From Oscillospiraceae bacterium (lineage in GTDB: Bacteria; Bacillota_A; Clostridia; Oscillospirales; Oscillospiraceae), in assembly GCA_017411905.1 (NCBI GenBank), contig JAFQPB010000056.1, forward strand, positions 1 through 43,759: a DNA stretch of 43,759 nt. The letters run 5' to 3'. Numbering within the stretch: position 1 is the first letter of the stretch; each line of letters opens with the position of its first letter. Both the position numbers and the translations under genes were made by a program. Shown piece after piece: positions 1-7,352 of this stretch. Below the pieces are notes generated by a model that saw only the letters and a list, made by a program, of their open reading frames with translations, was not told the DNA's origin and made no database searches.

Positions 1-1
1 C

Positions 2-76
2 TTCGGTGCGCTAATTACCGCATTTGCGGTGGTGGGGCAAAACACGCAAGCGAAAGAGAATTCGATGAGCCTATAG
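2..76 (+). CDS. Possible C-terminal tail of a truncated upstream protein
   Basis: One open frame runs in from the window edge and stops at TAG (74-76). It would encode about 24 residues: a hydrophobic stretch (FGALITAFAVVG) followed by a polar tail (QNTQAKENSMSL). A membrane helix followed by a short polar C-terminus is what the end of a membrane transporter would look like. A second frame also stays open to 99, so the reading frame is not certain. Nothing identifies the family. Only sequence left of the window can settle it. Confidence 0.3.
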   Translation, partial: FGALITAFAVVGQNTQAKENSMSL

Positions 77-113
77 GCTCGGCAGGTTGTAGGCCCTAAG
101 GGGGCCTGTGCAT

Positions 114-166
114 ACCACCGGCACGGCCGGTGGTTATGATTGTTGGCCGGTGGAGATTGGTCATAA
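114..166. repeat. Inverted and direct repeats upstream of the MFS gene
   Basis: A perfect 9-bp inverted repeat, ACCACCGGC (114-122) and GCCGGTGGT (126-134), has a 3-nt loop. The right arm is repeated directly as GGCCGGTGG at 125-133 and 145-153, so the left arm could pair with either copy. TTATGA (134-139) and TCATAA (161-166) form an outer palindrome. No T-tract follows, so it is not a plain terminator. It may be an operator or leader structure for the transporter downstream. The rest of 77-285 shows no gene and no convincing -35/-10 pair. Confidence 0.45.
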
Positions 167-285
167 TGGGATGTATTTTTTTGATAATGGCACACAATGC
201 CTAAGAAAGGGCACAGTTTGCTATGGTTATCGTCGGAAAGGATTGATAAAATGTGCCTGACAATACAAAAAAAGGAGTGCGTCCT

Positions 286-1542
286 ATGGAAATGGTACAG
301 AAAAAACGGCTCGACTATAAATGGATCATTATTGCAGCCAGCTTTGTAATGGTATTTACCACCTTGGGCTTTTGCAGCAGCACAAAGCGGCTGTTTCTTG
401 GCCCGATAACAGAGGCATTGGGTATTGCCCGCAGTATTTATTCGATTAACGACAGCTTTCGATACATAACGACTTCGGTGGCAAATCTGTTCTTCGGTGC
501 ATTGGTTGCCAAATTCGGCCCACGGAAGCTGATCGGTTTTGGCTTTTTGTCCCTCATTGGCTCTATGCTGATGTACGCTTTCGCTTCCAATGCGGCAATG
601 CTCTATGTCAGCGGGTGCCTGCTTGGTTTAGGCCTTACTATGACTACCACTACGATGGTTGGCTATGTGGTCAACATTTGGTATAAAGAGAAGCGGGGCA
701 CCGTTATGGGCGTGATCCTCTGCGCCAATGGCATCGGTGGCGCACTGGCAACGCAGATACTAAATCCCATCATAGCCCAAGATTACCGTTTGGCCTATCG
801 GGTGGTTGCGGCTGTACTGCTTGCGGTGGGCGTGCTGGTGGTTGCTTTCTTTCGGGATGCACCTAAGGGAACGGCACTGACGCAGGAGCCTGCCGGAAAG
901 AAAAAGCCAAAAGGAAATTCGTGGCCGGGAATTACGCTGCGGGAAGCTCTGAAAAAGCCTTACTTTTATAGCGCATCGATCTGTATTTTCCTCACAGGCC
1001 TCTGCCTGCAGAGCGTAGTAGGTGTGGACAATCAGCATATGATCGACAGCGGTATGGATAAGGATTTTGCTGCTTGGACGGTCAGCATTGCATCGCTCAC
1101 GTTGGCGGCCTGCAAATTTTTGGTTGGTGTATGCAACGATAAAAAGGGTCTGAAATTCACGATGCTGATCTGCGATTTTGCGGCGATCGGAATGATGCTG
1201 ACCCTTGCCTTCGTGTCTGACAGTATGCTGGGCAAGGGTCTGGCGGTGGGCTACTGCGTGACCTCTGCTTTGGCACAGCCCTTGGAGACCATTATGCTGC
1301 CGCTGATTGCGGCAGAGCTGTTCGGTGAAAAGGAATACGGGAAGATGCTGGGTATTTTTGTATCCGTTAATACGGCCGGTTATGCCTGCGGTCCGTTTCT
1401 TACAAATCTTGTGTATGATGTTGTTGGTACCTACAAGCCCATTTTGCTGGTATATACCGGTTTGATGGCGGCTGTTACGGTGGCGTTCCTTGTTAGCCAA
1501 AGGCAGGCAGATAAAGTTAAAAAAGAGGTTGCTGTTACATAA
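286..1542 (+). CDS. MFS transporter, OFA (oxalate/formate antiporter)-like
   Basis: A 418-residue inner-membrane protein with about twelve hydrophobic segments in two halves separated by a charged loop near residues 200-220 (DAPKGTALTQEPAGKKKPKG). The loop after helix 2 carries the MFS signature-like GALVAKFGPRKLIG, and the first half has a long run of small residues around GLGLTMTTTTMVG. The helix pattern and the N-terminal KWIIIAASFVMVF resemble the OFA family, which carries small carboxylates; the actual substrate cannot be read from sequence. The start is taken at ATG 286, because AAAGGAG (271-277) lies 8 nt upstream. An in-frame GTG at 253 would add 11 residues but lacks a good ribosome site. 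The gene ends in a terminator shared with the convergent AraC regulator, which could be its regulator, although regulation is not shown by the sequence. Confidence 0.85.
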   Translation: MEMVQKKRLDYKWIIIAASFVMVFTTLGFCSSTKRLFLGPITEALGIARSIYSINDSFRYITTSVANLFFGALVAKFGPRKLIGFGFLSLIGSMLMYAFASNAAMLYVSGCLLGLGLTMTTTTMVGYVVNIWYKEKRGTVMGVILCANGIGGALATQILNPIIAQDYRLAYRVVAAVLLAVGVLVVAFFRDAPKGTALTQEPAGKKKPKGNSWPGITLREALKKPYFYSASICIFLTGLCLQSVVGVDNQHMIDSGMDKDFAAWTVSIASLTLAACKFLVGVCNDKKGLKFTMLICDFAAIGMMLTLAFVSDSMLGKGLAVGYCVTSALAQPLETIMLPLIAAELFGEKEYGKMLGIFVSVNTAGYACGPFLTNLVYDVVGTYKPILLVYTGLMAAVTVAFLVSQRQADKVKKEVAVT

Positions 1543-1546
1543 GAAG

Positions 1547-1579
1547 AGCAGGCCGGCTATGCGTCGGCCTGCTTTTTTA
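1547..1579. terminator. Bidirectional terminator between MFS and AraC genes
   Basis: A perfect 9-bp stem, AGCAGGCCG (1547-1555) with CGGCCTGCT (1565-1573), is followed by a T-run on the plus strand. It overlaps the last codons of the minus-strand AraC gene, whose stop is at 1557-1559. Confidence 0.8.
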
Positions 1580-2339
1580 TGTATTGTCCCGGGGAAATGC
1601 CGAATTTGCGCTTGAACATCCGGGAAAAGGAATAGACGTCCGGATAGCCGGTCAGCAGTGCCACTTCCTTTTGGGGAAGGTGATAGACGGATAAAAGCTC
1701 TGCTGCCCGCTCCATACGGTGGGAGACGATATATTCTTGTGGGGACAGACCGGTCTGTTCCTTAAAGATGCGGCAGAAATAGTGGCGGCTTAGTCCCAAG
1801 TCTCCGGCGATCTCTGCCACGTGGAGAGGCTGGGAGTAGTTGGATGCAATAAAGTTGATTGCCCGGCTGACATAGTTGTCTTGCAAAAGTGTTCCTTGGG
1901 TATTTTGGCAGGAGAGCTGCACAAAAAGCTGATAAAGGAGACTGCAAATCGTCCATTCCCGGGCAGAGGAGCTGCCGCAGTCGGCAATTTTGGAAAATAA
2001 TTGTTCGGCATTAGGCATAGGAATGATATAGGGCTTTAGCAGAGGGGCGAATTGACGGCTGCACTGAAAGCCGACCCAAATATATTCCCAAGGATCGGTA
2101 TCGCTGGCGGTATAACGGGCGACTTCCGCCGGGTGGACAATAAAAATTTCTCCGGGGCGGACAGAAAAACGCTTGCCGTCACTTTCATAGAGGCCGGTTC
2201 CACGGGTCACATAATGCAAAACATAGAGATCCGGATCGCAGTGATTGACAACAAATGACGGGATGCAGGCTCTGCGGCCACATACCCGGGGATTTATATC
2301 CGATAAATTTAGATTATTGAGCAATATCCGCTGGTACAA
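1557..2339 (-). CDS. AraC family transcriptional regulator
   Basis: A 260-residue regulator with the usual two-part layout. An N-terminal cupin-like sensing domain (about residues 25-130; DLYVLHYVTRGTG, RPGEIFIVHPAE) is followed by a C-terminal double helix-turn-helix (about 165-255; AEIAGDLGLSRHYFCRIFKE, then ALLTGYPDVYSFSRMFKR and FGISPGQY). The frame is open to 2411, but TATAAT at 2368-2373 puts the transcript start downstream of the two upstream ATGs. The likely start is therefore TTG at 2339, which has AAGGGG 9 nt before it. It is divergent from the flavin-reductase/mntP pair, with promoters back to back, and convergent with the MFS gene. It may control either neighbour. AraC proteins of this shape usually sense a small ligand; none can be named here. 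Confidence 0.88.
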   Translation of the reverse strand: MYQRILLNNLNLSDINPRVCGRRACIPSFVVNHCDPDLYVLHYVTRGTGLYESDGKRFSVRPGEIFIVHPAEVARYTASDTDPWEYIWVGFQCSRQFAPLLKPYIIPMPNAEQLFSKIADCGSSSAREWTICSLLYQLFVQLSCQNTQGTLLQDNYVSRAINFIASNYSQPLHVAEIAGDLGLSRHYFCRIFKEQTGLSPQEYIVSHRMERAAELLSVYHLPQKEVALLTGYPDVYSFSRMFKRKFGISPGQYIKKQADA

Positions 2340-2367
2340 GGCATACCACCCCTTTTCTACAGTGCAC

Positions 2368-2397
2368 ATTATAGCAAAAGTGCGCAGAAAAAAGCAA
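2368..2397 (-). promoter_or_regulatory. Promoter of the AraC regulator
   Basis: Reading on the minus strand, TTGCTT (2397-2392) and TATAAT (2373-2368) are separated by 18 bp. The spacer begins with a T-run, as in two other minus-strand promoters of this window. Confidence 0.75.
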
Positions 2398-2411
2398 TAG
2401 GTAATTAACAC

Positions 2412-2440
2412 TTGAAAACCGGATAACTTTGCGGTATGAT
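2412..2440 (+). promoter_or_regulatory. Promoter of the flavin reductase-mntP pair
   Basis: TTGAAA (2412-2417), 17 bp, TATGAT (2435-2440), a close match to the vegetative sigma consensus. Its -35 box lies 14 bp from the -35 box of the divergent AraC gene. Confidence 0.8.
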
Positions 2441-2466
2441 AGGCTCATCTTTTTGGGAGGAATGTT

Positions 2467-2973
2467 ATGAAACGGAAAATTGAAGCATTTGAATATGCAA
2501 ATGAGATCCTGCAGGCGATCCCCAAGGGCGTACTGATGACCACGCAGGCAGACGGTCAGGTGGATACTATGACCATCGGTTGGGGCACGATGGGTGTCCA
2601 GTGGGGAAAGCCGATTTTTATTGCCTATGTCCGGGAGAGCCGGCACACCAAGACCTTGGTGGACAAAAATCCGGAGTTTACTATCAATGTGCCTTACGGC
2701 GCATATGACAAGAGCATTCTCGGCTTCTGCGGCACCAAGTCCGGCAGAGATACGGATAAGATCAAGGAACTGGGGCTGCATTTGGAGGAAGGGGAAACGG
2801 TAGCCGTTCCTGCTATCCGGGAGCTGCCTCTGACGCTTGAGTGCAAGGTCATCTATAAGCAGGAGCAGGTAAAGGAAGCCATCGCGCCCGATGCGCTGGA
2901 ACGGTACTACCCGGAGGGCGATTTCCATACGGCTTATTACGGGCAGATCACGGCTGCTTACATTGTGGAGTGA
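2467..2973 (+). CDS. Flavin reductase-like FMN-binding protein
   Basis: A 168-residue soluble protein of the flavin reductase-like (FMN-binding split-barrel) family. The N-terminal half shows the expected pattern: GVLMTTQADGQVDTMTIGW, then FIAYVRESRHT and FTINVP, which form the barrel strands and the loops that hold the FMN phosphate. GFCGTKSGRDTDK follows. Such proteins reduce or carry flavin for partner enzymes, but many family members have no assigned reaction. The start is ATG with GGGAGG 8 nt upstream. mntP begins 3 nt after the stop, so the two are co-transcribed from the promoter at 2412-2440. Confidence 0.88.
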   Translation: MKRKIEAFEYANEILQAIPKGVLMTTQADGQVDTMTIGWGTMGVQWGKPIFIAYVRESRHTKTLVDKNPEFTINVPYGAYDKSILGFCGTKSGRDTDKIKELGLHLEEGETVAVPAIRELPLTLECKVIYKQEQVKEAIAPDALERYYPEGDFHTAYYGQITAAYIVE

Positions 2974-2976
2974 GAA

Positions 2977-3546
2977 ATGGGTTTTTTTGAACTGATGATG
3001 CTGGCCATCGGCCTGAGTATGGATGCCTTTGCGGTGTCTATCTGCAAAGGACTGTCTATGAAGAAGGCAGGTCTCCGGGAAGGGATGATCTGCGGTGTGT
3101 GGTTCGGTGGCTTTCAGGCGCTGATGCCGGTGATCGGCTTTTTCCTCGGTACGCTGTTTGCAAAGCAGATCGAAGCCTTTGACCACTGGATCGCCTGCGC
3201 GCTGCTGGTGCTCATCGGCGGCAATATGCTCAAGGAGGCATTCTCCAAATGCGATTGCTGCGAGGAGCACGATGCGGATCTGTCTGTGAAGACGATGTTT
3301 GTAATGGCGGTGGCTACCAGTATTGATGCGCTGGCGGTGGGTATTTCCTTAGCAATGGCAGGAGATGTAAATATTTGGGTGGCTATGGCACTGATCGGTG
3401 TGGTTACATTTGCTATGTGTACCGCAGGCGTGAAGATCGGCAACATCTTCGGCAGCCGTTACGAAAAGAAGGCAGAAGCCGCCGGTGGTATTATTCTGAT
3501 TTTGTTGGGATTTAAGATACTGTTAGAGCATCTGAATATTCTGTAA
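2977..3546 (+). CDS. mntP: Manganese efflux pump MntP
   Basis: A 189-residue membrane protein with six predicted helices and the two internally related MntP motifs: GLSMDAFAVSICKG near residue 13 and ATSIDALAVGISLA near residue 112. The Asp residues in these two motifs are the metal-pathway residues known in the family. MntP exports Mn2+ and protects against manganese overload. A Cys/His-containing cytosolic loop (KCDCCEEHDAD, about 92-101) lies between the halves. In many bacteria mntP is controlled by a manganese riboswitch or MntR. Here it sits 3 nt behind a flavin-reductase gene and no yybP-ykoY-like leader is evident, so control probably comes from the upstream promoter. The length is normal for the family. 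Confidence 0.95.
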   Translation: MGFFELMMLAIGLSMDAFAVSICKGLSMKKAGLREGMICGVWFGGFQALMPVIGFFLGTLFAKQIEAFDHWIACALLVLIGGNMLKEAFSKCDCCEEHDADLSVKTMFVMAVATSIDALAVGISLAMAGDVNIWVAMALIGVVTFAMCTAGVKIGNIFGSRYEKKAEAAGGIILILLGFKILLEHLNIL

Positions 3547-3551
3547 AAAGG

Positions 3552-3595
3552 AAAACAGCCGGAATTTTGGTTTCGGCTGTTTTTGCTGTTTTTAC
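3552..3595 (+). terminator. Terminator after mntP
   Basis: A perfect 10-bp stem, AAAACAGCCG (3552-3561) with CGGCTGTTTT (3574-3583), is followed by a T-rich tail. Confidence 0.88.
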
Positions 3596-3608
3596 GCTGA
3601 AAAGTTCT

Positions 3609-3637
3609 TGACATTCCTCGCCCATAAAGGTAAAATA
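3609..3637 (+). promoter_or_regulatory. Promoter of rny
   Basis: TTGACA (3609-3614), 17 bp, TAAAAT (3632-3637). It predicts a transcript start near 3644 and hence a leader of about 200 nt before rny. Confidence 0.8.
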
Positions 3638-3692
3638 TAGATGGTACTTTGTATGCTGGGCTATTGTAGGCAGCATTTCATAGATAACCTGA

Positions 3693-3783
3693 TGGATATT
3701 CGGGGCCGCACATTGCGCCTCGTAACGTTTATGCTTGGATATTGGCCGCAGGTGCGGCATTTTACCAATTGAACAACGCGAGG
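3693..3783 (+). promoter_or_regulatory. Structured leader of rny, function unknown
   Basis: The leader holds the direct repeat TGGATATT at 3693-3700 and 3736-3743. GCCGCAC (3705-3711) can pair with GTGCGGC (3752-3758). Alternatively GCCGC (3745-3749) can pair with GCGGC (3754-3758), so the two hairpins exclude each other. CCTCG (3718-3722) can also pair with CGAGG (3779-3783). No known riboswitch is recognised. Two short minus-strand ORFs here look spurious. Confidence 0.4.
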
Positions 3784-3841
3784 TTCATCGTGCAGCCTCC
3801 TTTTCATCACTATTTTATTGAAGGAGGTGCAAAGAGAAATT

Positions 3842-5392
3842 ATGGGACCTGTTGAAATCATTATTTCCGTCCTTGCAGCGGCAGTTTTGGGTGTTGTAGG
3901 CTTTTTTGTCGGTGTTGGCTACCGCAAGCGGGTAAGCGAACGGGAGATCGGCTCTGCAGAGCAGGAAGCTACCCGCCTTATCAACGAAGCCATCCGCAGC
4001 GGTGAGAGCCGCAAGAAGGAGCTGCTTCTGGAAGCAAAGGACGAGATCCATAAATCTCGCACAGAACACGAAAAAGACGTCAAAGAGCGCCGTGCTGAGC
4101 TGAGCAAGCAAGAGCGTCGGCTGCAGCAGAAGGAAGAGACCCTTGACAAGAAGGCAGAGGCCTTTGAGCGCAAGGAAGAAGAGTACGCCCGCCGTATGGC
4201 GGAGGTGGCGGACGCGAAGGCTGAGGCTGAGGCCGTTCGCAAGCAGCACATTGCTACATTGGAAAAGCTCTCCGGTCTTACCCAGGAGCAGGCAAAGAAT
4301 TATCTGCTTCAGACTGTGGAGACAGAGGTTCGTCACGAGACGGCTATGAAGATCAAGGAGATCGAGCAGCAGCTCAAGGACGAGGCTGACGAAAAGGCAA
4401 GAGATATTCTCTCCATCGCCATTCAGCGCTGCGCCGCTGACCACGCTGCGGAGGCTACCGTTTCCGTAGTGCCCCTGCCCACCGATGAAATGAAGGGACG
4501 TATTATTGGCCGTGAGGGTCGGAATATCCGCACCTTGGAGACCATTACCGGTGTTGATCTGATCATCGATGATACCCCGGAGGCAATTACAGTCAGCAGC
4601 TTTGATCCTGTCCGCCGTGAGATCGCACGGCTGGCTTTGGAGAAGCTGATCGTGGACGGACGTATCCATCCCACCCGCATTGAAGATATGGTGGAGAAGG
4701 CACGCAAGGATGTGGACCGCACTATCCGTGAGGAAGGTGAGCGCGCCTGCTTCGAGACCGGTGTGCACGGTGTCAATCCTGAGCTTATTAAGATATTGGG
4801 TCGGCAGAAGTACCGTACTTCCTACGGTCAGAATGTGCTTAACCACTCCATCGAGGTCGCCCACATTGCAGGCCTGATGGCCTCCGAGCTGGGCGTAGAT
4901 GTGGCACTTGCCAAGCGGGCAGGCCTACTGCACGACTTGGGTAAGTCTATCGACCATGAGGTGGAGGGCAGCCACGTACAGCTTGGTGCTGATCTTGCCC
5001 GGAAGTATAAGGAAAACCCCGTTGTGGTCAACGCCATCGAGGCGCACCACGGCGATGTGGAGCCTAAGACGGTGATCGCTGTTTTGGTGCAGGCGGCTGA
5101 TGCAGTGTCTGCTGCCCGTCCCGGTGCCCGCCGTGAGAATGTGGAAAACTACATCCGCAGACTGCAGAAGCTGGAGGAGCTGACCGGCAGCTATCCCGGT
5201 GTTGAGAAGGCATATGCTATTCAGGCTGGCCGTGAGGTTCGCATTATGGTTAAGCCCGAGGAGGTTTCCGAGGACAATATGATCCTCCTTGCCCGGGATG
5301 TGGCCAAGAAGATCGAAGCTGAGCTGGAGTATCCCGGCCAGATCAAGGTCAATGTGATCCGCGAGACCAAAGCTGTGGAATTCGCAAAATAA
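3842..5392 (+). CDS. rny: Ribonuclease Y
   Basis: A 516-residue endoribonuclease that starts mRNA decay in Gram-positive bacteria, anchored at the membrane. The N-terminal helix spans residues 4-25 ([20 protein letters not shown]). A long charged coiled coil (about 30-200) follows, then a KH RNA-binding domain with [15 protein letters not shown] from about 219. The HD phosphohydrolase domain carries NHSIEVA (His335) and the HD pair in [12 protein letters not shown] (364-365). The length is standard. ATG 3842 is chosen because it yields the normal N-terminus; AAGGAGGTG (3821-3829) is the ribosome site, slightly distant. In-frame TTG/GTG codons just upstream overlap that site. The gene is monocistronic, with its own promoter, a long leader and a terminator. 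Confidence 0.97.
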   Translation: MGPVEIIISVLAAAVLGVVGFFVGVGYRKRVSEREIGSAEQEATRLINEAIRSGESRKKELLLEAKDEIHKSRTEHEKDVKERRAELSKQERRLQQKEETLDKKAEAFERKEEEYARRMAEVADAKAEAEAVRKQHIATLEKLSGLTQEQAKNYLLQTVETEVRHETAMKIKEIEQQLKDEADEKARDILSIAIQRCAADHAAEATVSVVPLPTDEMKGRIIGREGRNIRTLETITGVDLIIDDTPEAITVSSFDPVRREIARLALEKLIVDGRIHPTRIEDMVEKARKDVDRTIREEGERACFETGVHGVNPELIKILGRQKYRTSYGQNVLNHSIEVAHIAGLMASELGVDVALAKRAGLLHDLGKSIDHEVEGSHVQLGADLARKYKENPVVVNAIEAHHGDVEPKTVIAVLVQAADAVSAARPGARRENVENYIRRLQKLEELTGSYPGVEKAYAIQAGREVRIMVKPEEVSEDNMILLARDVAKKIEAELEYPGQIKVNVIRETKAVEFAK

Positions 5393-5400
5393 ACGGGAAA

Positions 5401-5430
5401 AGAGACCGTCTTCGGACGGCCTCTTTTTTG
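5401..5430 (+). terminator. Terminator after rny
   Basis: Stem 5401-5410 with 5415-5424 around a TTCG loop, one mismatch, followed by a T-run. Confidence 0.88.
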
Positions 5431-5492
5431 TCTATGATTGCGTTGCCACAGCTTGTTATTTTGCAATCCCGTTGCGGTGTCTTTGAAAAATC

Positions 5493-5587
5493 ATACTTTC
5501 TCACCGGCGAGAAAGTATACAAAGAGCCGCCGAGAACCTTTCGTATGGTTCTCGGACTCTCCAGACGATCAAAGGGTGTGCCCTTTG
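5493..5587. repeat. Cassette of three consecutive perfect hairpins
   Basis: Between the rny terminator and the next promoter lie three perfect stem-loops in a row. ATACTTTCTC/GAGAAAGTAT occupies 5493-5502 and 5509-5518. CCGAGAACC/GGTTCTCGG occupies 5530-5538 and 5547-5555. CAAAGGG/CCCTTTG occupies 5570-5576 and 5581-5587. A 75-codon ORF crosses it in frame but has no ribosome site or family resemblance, so it is not called. The layout suggests a dispersed intergenic repeat or a structured RNA. Confidence 0.7.
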
Positions 5588-5627
5588 GAAACCCCGGCGT
5601 GGAGGGAAATGCGTGTCTTTTGCAGGC

Positions 5628-5656
5628 TTGCATTTGTACACAAGATGTGGTATAAT
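5628..5656 (+). promoter_or_regulatory. Promoter of the lipoprotein gene
   Basis: TTGCAT (5628-5633), 17 bp, TATAAT (5651-5656). The ribosome site GAGGAGG follows before ATG 5687. Confidence 0.85.
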
Positions 5657-5686
5657 AACAAAAACCTACTATGAGGAGGTATTACT

Positions 5687-7225
5687 ATGAAGATAAGAAA
5701 TGTGTTAGCACTTTTGCTGGTTGTCTGCATTTTGACGGTTTCCTTTACGGCTTGTTCCGGGTCAAGTGATATTGAATTGCCGATGGGTCACCGCTATGGA
5801 AATCCTGAGGTTACTTACGCAGATGGGCAGGCGACGGTGAAACATACCTGCGTGGACTGCGACTATGCCGTGACGGAAATTCGTACGGGTACCACCCAAG
5901 TTGCAGATGCGGCAGCGTGGTATGAAGCCTTTGGTAATCTAAATAAATCCAATTATTCTCTATCTATAGAGCAGACCGGGGCGTGTGCGACTTTAACCCA
6001 GCACTGTGTGATTGACGAAAATCGGGGTTATTATGCTTCCTTTGGGTCGGAAGAGCGGGAATACTATACCCTTCAAAAGAATGACGAAAGCTTTATCACT
6101 TATGTTATTGATGAAGAAGGCACCCGCCTTGCTGAGGAGACAGATAACAGCTATTGGGTACAGATGAAGAAGGTATCTGCCCTCTATCTTGGTCTTGAGG
6201 ATAAATTCGACTGCTTTACCTACGATGCGGAGTGTGGCAGCTATGTCAGCACCGCACCTATGGATATCGAGGTATTCGGTTTGGATGGGGAATCCTTGGG
6301 CGTAACCTCCTTTGACAGTATTTCTGTTAATTTCGGAGACGGAAGTGTGTGTGCGATCCGTGCTGAGTACTATGTTTTGAATGATCTGTTGGAGGAAATT
6401 CAGATCGGTTATCATTTCTATAATATCGGTTTTTCTGTGGTAAAGGTACCCCAAAGTGTCATTGATGAGGTGGCGGGGACCAACGCACCGAAGGATCCGG
6501 TGGATTACTTTACATATGAAATTAAAAACGGTGCAGCCACCATTACCGCGGTGGAGCCTGCCATCAACGGCGATGTAGCGATCCCCTCTGCTGTAGGGGA
6601 ATGTCCGGTGGTTGCCATTGGGGAGGGTGCTTTTGAAAACTGTGCAGAGCTGACCGGTATTACGATTCCCGGCAGCGTGGTCAGTATTGGAGAAAATGCC
6701 TTCCTTGGCTGTGAAAAACTCGTCAAGGTTACCTACTCCGGCACCGAAGACCAGTGGGCGACTATCATCATCTCCGAGACTGGCAATGCGATTCTTTTGG
6801 GCGCGACCGTTCAGTTTAATACCGAATGTGTACATAGCTATGACGATGGAATCGTGACCAAGGAGCCTACCTGCGGCACGGCAGGCATCAAGACCTACAC
6901 CTGCGGTCTGTGCGGTGACGAAAAGACGGAGATCATTACTGCAACCTTGGGACATAGCTACGATGACGGTGTGGTCATTGAGGAGTCTACCTGCACCGAT
7001 GCAGGCATCAAGGTTTGCACCTGCACCGTCTGCGGAAAGAGTAAGACGGAGTATGTGCCCAAATCAGAGACCCATACCTATACGAACGGCACCTGCATCC
7101 ACTGCGGTGCGGACGATCCGAAATATGTAGGTGATACGGATAGCGGAGAGCAGCCCGGTGGAATTTGGGGTACGATCGTCAATTTGCTCCAATCTATTAT
7201 CGAGATCATTTTCTATTTACAGTAA
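5687..7225 (+). CDS. Surface lipoprotein with LRR_5-like and zinc-ribbon-like repeats
   Basis: A 512-residue exported protein. The signal peptide ends in a lipobox, FTAC, with Cys23 as the lipidation site. The middle (about 60-270) is not recognised. About 285-365 resembles a BspA/LRR_5 leucine-rich unit (IGEGAFENCAELTGITIPGS, VVSIGENAFLGCEKL). About 380-465 holds two tandem copies of a 39-residue module beginning HSYDDG and containing T-C-x-x-A-G-I-K and a C-x-x-C-G pair; the DNA copies (from about 6834 and 6951) are clearly related. A shorter related CVDCDY unit lies near residue 60. The last 22 residues are hydrophobic and possibly amphipathic (GIWGTIVNLLQSIIEIIFYL). Cell-surface binding or scaffolding is likely, but the ligand is unknown. 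The gene stands alone between its own promoter and terminator. Confidence 0.8.
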   Translation: MKIRNVLALLLVVCILTVSFTACSGSSDIELPMGHRYGNPEVTYADGQATVKHTCVDCDYAVTEIRTGTTQVADAAAWYEAFGNLNKSNYSLSIEQTGACATLTQHCVIDENRGYYASFGSEEREYYTLQKNDESFITYVIDEEGTRLAEETDNSYWVQMKKVSALYLGLEDKFDCFTYDAECGSYVSTAPMDIEVFGLDGESLGVTSFDSISVNFGDGSVCAIRAEYYVLNDLLEEIQIGYHFYNIGFSVVKVPQSVIDEVAGTNAPKDPVDYFTYEIKNGAATITAVEPAINGDVAIPSAVGECPVVAIGEGAFENCAELTGITIPGSVVSIGENAFLGCEKLVKVTYSGTEDQWATIIISETGNAILLGATVQFNTECVHSYDDGIVTKEPTCGTAGIKTYTCGLCGDEKTEIITATLGHSYDDGVVIEESTCTDAGIKVCTCTVCGKSKTEYVPKSETHTYTNGTCIHCGADDPKYVGDTDSGEQPGGIWGTIVNLLQSIIEIIFYLQ

Positions 7226-7235
7226 ATAGCGAGCT

Positions 7236-7266
7236 GCACCACGGAAAAAACGTGGTGCGGTCTTTT
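7236..7266 (+). terminator. Terminator after the lipoprotein gene
   Basis: A perfect 8-bp stem GCACCACG (7236-7243) with CGTGGTGC (7251-7258), an A-rich loop and a short T-run. Confidence 0.8.
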
Positions 7267-7298
7267 GCCTAGTCTTTTGCCTATATAAAAGAATTGTA

Positions 7299-7325
7299 TT
7301 TACATTTTCGGGGAATTGGTATAAT
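7299..7325 (+). promoter_or_regulatory. Probable promoter of the GlmU-like/glmM pair
   Basis: TATAAT at 7320-7325 is clear. The best -35, TTTACA (7299-7304), gives only 15 bp of spacing, so the exact pairing is uncertain. Confidence 0.5.
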
Positions 7326-7352
7326 ATATAAGGGTAAGAAAGGTGGGATACA

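Noticed and set aside
3512..3760. 82-codon minus-strand ORF after mntP
   Set aside because: Overlaps the mntP end and its terminator; no promoter or ribosome site. Overlapping short ORF 3661-3861 rejected for the same reason.
3720..3800. tRNA-like segment (TTCAATTGGTAAAATG on the minus strand)
   Set aside because: No T-loop, acceptor stem or anticodon arm can be completed, so it is not a tRNA gene.
5428..5655. 75-codon plus-strand ORF between rny and the lipoprotein gene
   Set aside because: It runs through the rny terminator tail and three perfect hairpins and has no ribosome site; the hairpins explain the sequence better.
6834..7070. CRISPR-like tandem repeat
   Set aside because: The two 117-bp copies are in frame and code for a protein module; no spacers or regular short repeats.
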